Below, in pieces: positions 62,877 to 64,000 of a stretch of 64,000 nt of DNA. Position 1 is the first letter of the stretch; each line of letters begins with the position of its first letter. This stretch comes from JANXVY01 sp040080145 (lineage in GTDB: Bacteria > Pseudomonadota > Alphaproteobacteria > Rhizobiales > Hyphomicrobiaceae). The stretch is from the NCBI GenBank assembly GCA_040080145.1, contig JBEBJA010000004.1, positions 1-64,000 of the forward strand, read 5' to 3'. The notes under the pieces were generated by a model that saw only the letters and a program-made list of their open reading frames with translations, did not search any database and was not told where the DNA came from. Both the position numbers and the translations under genes were made by a program.

Positions 62877-62998
62877 ACACTATTTTGCCGTTCGGCGACT
62901 ATCTATCGTTCAATGCTAGAATGTGCCTAAATCCATAACAACGATTACTGACATAACGGCGGTTGCCGGAACCGGTTTGGGCCGGAATTGGAGCAGAA

Positions 62999-63415
62999 AT
63001 GATGAATCCGGCAAGCAACATGGATCCGGTGCCGGCATGGAAGATCGGAGACGCTCCTGGCGAACGCCTGCGCATTTTGGTGGTAGAAGATGATTTCCTG
63101 ATCGGCATGTTGCTGGCCGACATGCTCGAGATGATGGGGCATGAAGTTTGCGCCACCGAAGCCACCGAGGCAGGTGCGATTGCCGCCGCCGCAAAATGCC
63201 ATCCAAACATGATGATCATAGATGCCCAATTAAGAGAGGGCAGCGGGATTTCAGCCGTCGACGAAATACTTCGCGTCCGCGCCGTGCCCTACATTTTTGT
63301 CACCGGCGATATCCGTGGCGTTTTGCAAATGCGCCCCGACGCGATTGTGGTCGAAAAGCCGTTCACAGAAAGCTGCCTTATCTCCGCCATGCATCGTGCA
63401 CGCGCACGGATTTGA
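62999..63415 (+). CDS. Single-domain response regulator
   Basis: Product of 138 residues consisting of one receiver domain: acidic pair in ILVVEDDFLIGMLLADML, phospho-acceptor Asp in MMIIDAQLREGSG, Thr in YIFVTGDI and Lys in VVEKPF. No output domain, so it probably works as a phosphate sink or relay; the divergent hybrid kinase is a natural partner. ATG at 62999 has GGAG 5 nt upstream; a TTG at 62963 is less likely. Confidence 0.9.
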   Translation: MMNPASNMDPVPAWKIGDAPGERLRILVVEDDFLIGMLLADMLEMMGHEVCATEATEAGAIAAAAKCHPNMMIIDAQLREGSGISAVDEILRVRAVPYIFVTGDIRGVLQMRPDAIVVEKPFTESCLISAMHRARARI

Positions 63416-63445
63416 GATTGAAAAAGTATCTGAAAAAATACCTGG

Positions 63446-63490
63446 CATAATTCAGCCGCGAGATCGGAGTGATCTCGCGGCTGAATTATG
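63446..63490. terminator. Bidirectional terminator, perfect 20-bp stem
   Basis: Bases 63446-63465 pair perfectly with 63471-63490 across a GGAGT loop. It lies between the convergent response regulator and BA14K genes. On the minus strand the stem is followed by a U-rich run (complement of 63427-63440), giving a classic intrinsic terminator for the BA14K gene; on the plus strand the T content is lower. Confidence 0.8.
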
Positions 63491-63507
63491 CATGCGCGTC
63501 TTTGTTG

Positions 63508-63918
63508 TTACTGAAGATAGGGACACGTCCGGCGCACACCGTCATAGCCGGTGTACATTCCCGTATCCGACTCGAATGAGCGATACGTCTCAGCGCAGCG
63601 GCTCCACTGGCCACCGTGCGAAGAACGGTGTTCGGCGCGCGCTGACTCCGACAGGATGATCCCGCCAATGATCGCAGCACCGATGCCGAGTGCAATGCCG
63701 CCGCCGCCACCACCACGGCGATAACCTCCGCGATGGCCGCCGCGATAGCGCCCGCCGTTGCGGAATTGCGCCTGTTCAACGCTGCTGGTTGCAAGCGTTG
63801 CAGCTGCTGCAGGTGCCGTGACGGCAGCCATCGGCTGTGCCATTGCAGGGAGCGCTTCGATATTCAAGAGCGCCGCGCAAAGAGTGGCGCAAGCAAGGGC
63901 CTTTAGTCTGGTCTTCAT
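63508..63918 (-). CDS. BA14K family exported protein
   Basis: Product of 136 residues. Signal peptide 1-27 (ALACATLCAALLNIEALPAMA), a Gly/Arg/Tyr-rich middle, a hydrophobic glycine segment (GIALGIGAAIIGGIIL) and the family signature CAETYRSFESDTGMYTGYDG ending in RRTCP. BA14K proteins are small secreted or membrane-linked proteins of Rhizobiales, known as immunoreactive lectin-like antigens in Brucella. AAGGA precedes the ATG at 63918. Confidence 0.9.
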   Translation of the reverse strand: MKTRLKALACATLCAALLNIEALPAMAQPMAAVTAPAAAATLATSSVEQAQFRNGGRYRGGHRGGYRRGGGGGGIALGIGAAIIGGIILSESARAEHRSSHGGQWSRCAETYRSFESDTGMYTGYDGVRRTCPYLQ

Positions 63919-63965
63919 ATCTATGTCCTTCGGTGAGTTACAAAAAAGTGAGTTGTCCCGGCTGA

Positions 63966-64000
63966 TCAAGGCTTCTTGGGCACTTCGGTCGTCATGCCTT
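63966..64000 (-). CDS. Possible 3' end of a further minus-strand gene (partial)
   Basis: A minus-strand frame entering from the right edge reads GMTTEVPKKP and stops (TGA at 63966-63968), 47 bp upstream of the BA14K start. Too short to identify; it may be non-coding. Confidence 0.2.
   Translation of the reverse strand, partial: GMTTEVPKKP

Noticed and set aside
62963..62998. Upstream TTG start for the response regulator
   Set aside because: The ATG at 62999 has GGAG at proper spacing and begins near the receiver domain; the TTG has no ribosome site.

Overview
The window is GC-rich, densely coded DNA from an alphaproteobacterium, most likely a member of the Hyphomicrobiales (Rhizobiales). 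Family-level signs are a BA14K-type secreted protein, a Thivi_2564-type membrane peptide, FixJ-like signalling architecture, the FAD/DUF1365/CFA/DUF2177 lipid operon, and two copies of a palindromic repeat of the type scattered through Rhizobiales genomes. The genus cannot be told from the sequence.

Layout. 0.2-5.6 kb: one very large multidomain protein combining lysozyme-like, L,D-transpeptidase-like, peptidoglycan-binding, TPR and trypsin-like modules. 5.8-9.7 kb: a tightly coupled lipid-modification operon (FAD oxidoreductase, DUF1365, cyclopropane-fatty-acyl synthase, DUF2177). 10.6-24.4 kb: a type I secretion island with a 2608-residue animal-type haem peroxidase carrying RTX repeats, its ABC exporter, a second RTX protein with a 34-copy hexapeptide repeat, and the HlyD-type adaptor.

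24.5-55.7 kb holds the most striking content: two paralogous copies of a six-gene redox cluster. Each copy encodes (i) a TPR plus beta-barrel outer-membrane protein, (ii) a very large multihaem c-type cytochrome (about 98 haem motifs in copy A, 31 in copy B), (iii) an 18-haem periplasmic cytochrome, (iv) a His-rich five-helix membrane protein, and, divergently, (v) a membrane-anchored ferredoxin/FAD/NAD(P) oxidoreductase and (vi) an ankyrin-repeat protein whose start overlaps the oxidoreductase by 14 nt in both copies. Four cytochrome c maturation genes (ccmF, ccmG, ccmH, ccmI) sit inside copy A. Together these parts could form a continuous electron path from cytoplasmic NAD(P)H to the cell surface or the reverse, i.e. 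an extracellular electron transfer conduit unlike the Mtr/Pio/Mto type. That function is inference; the gene content and duplication are seen directly.

56-64 kb: small stress- or envelope-type genes (hypothetical, Thivi_2564 peptide, PRC-barrel, short HPF), a 1484-residue CheB-CheR-PAS-kinase-REC-REC-LuxR hybrid, a single-domain response regulator and a BA14K protein. A 14-bp motif, CTGAGTAGTTTCCG, lies 78-122 bp upstream of four of these genes, each time oriented towards the gene, and may define a local regulon. No tRNA, rRNA, CRISPR array, transposase or phage gene was recognised. All counts and positions were made by eye.
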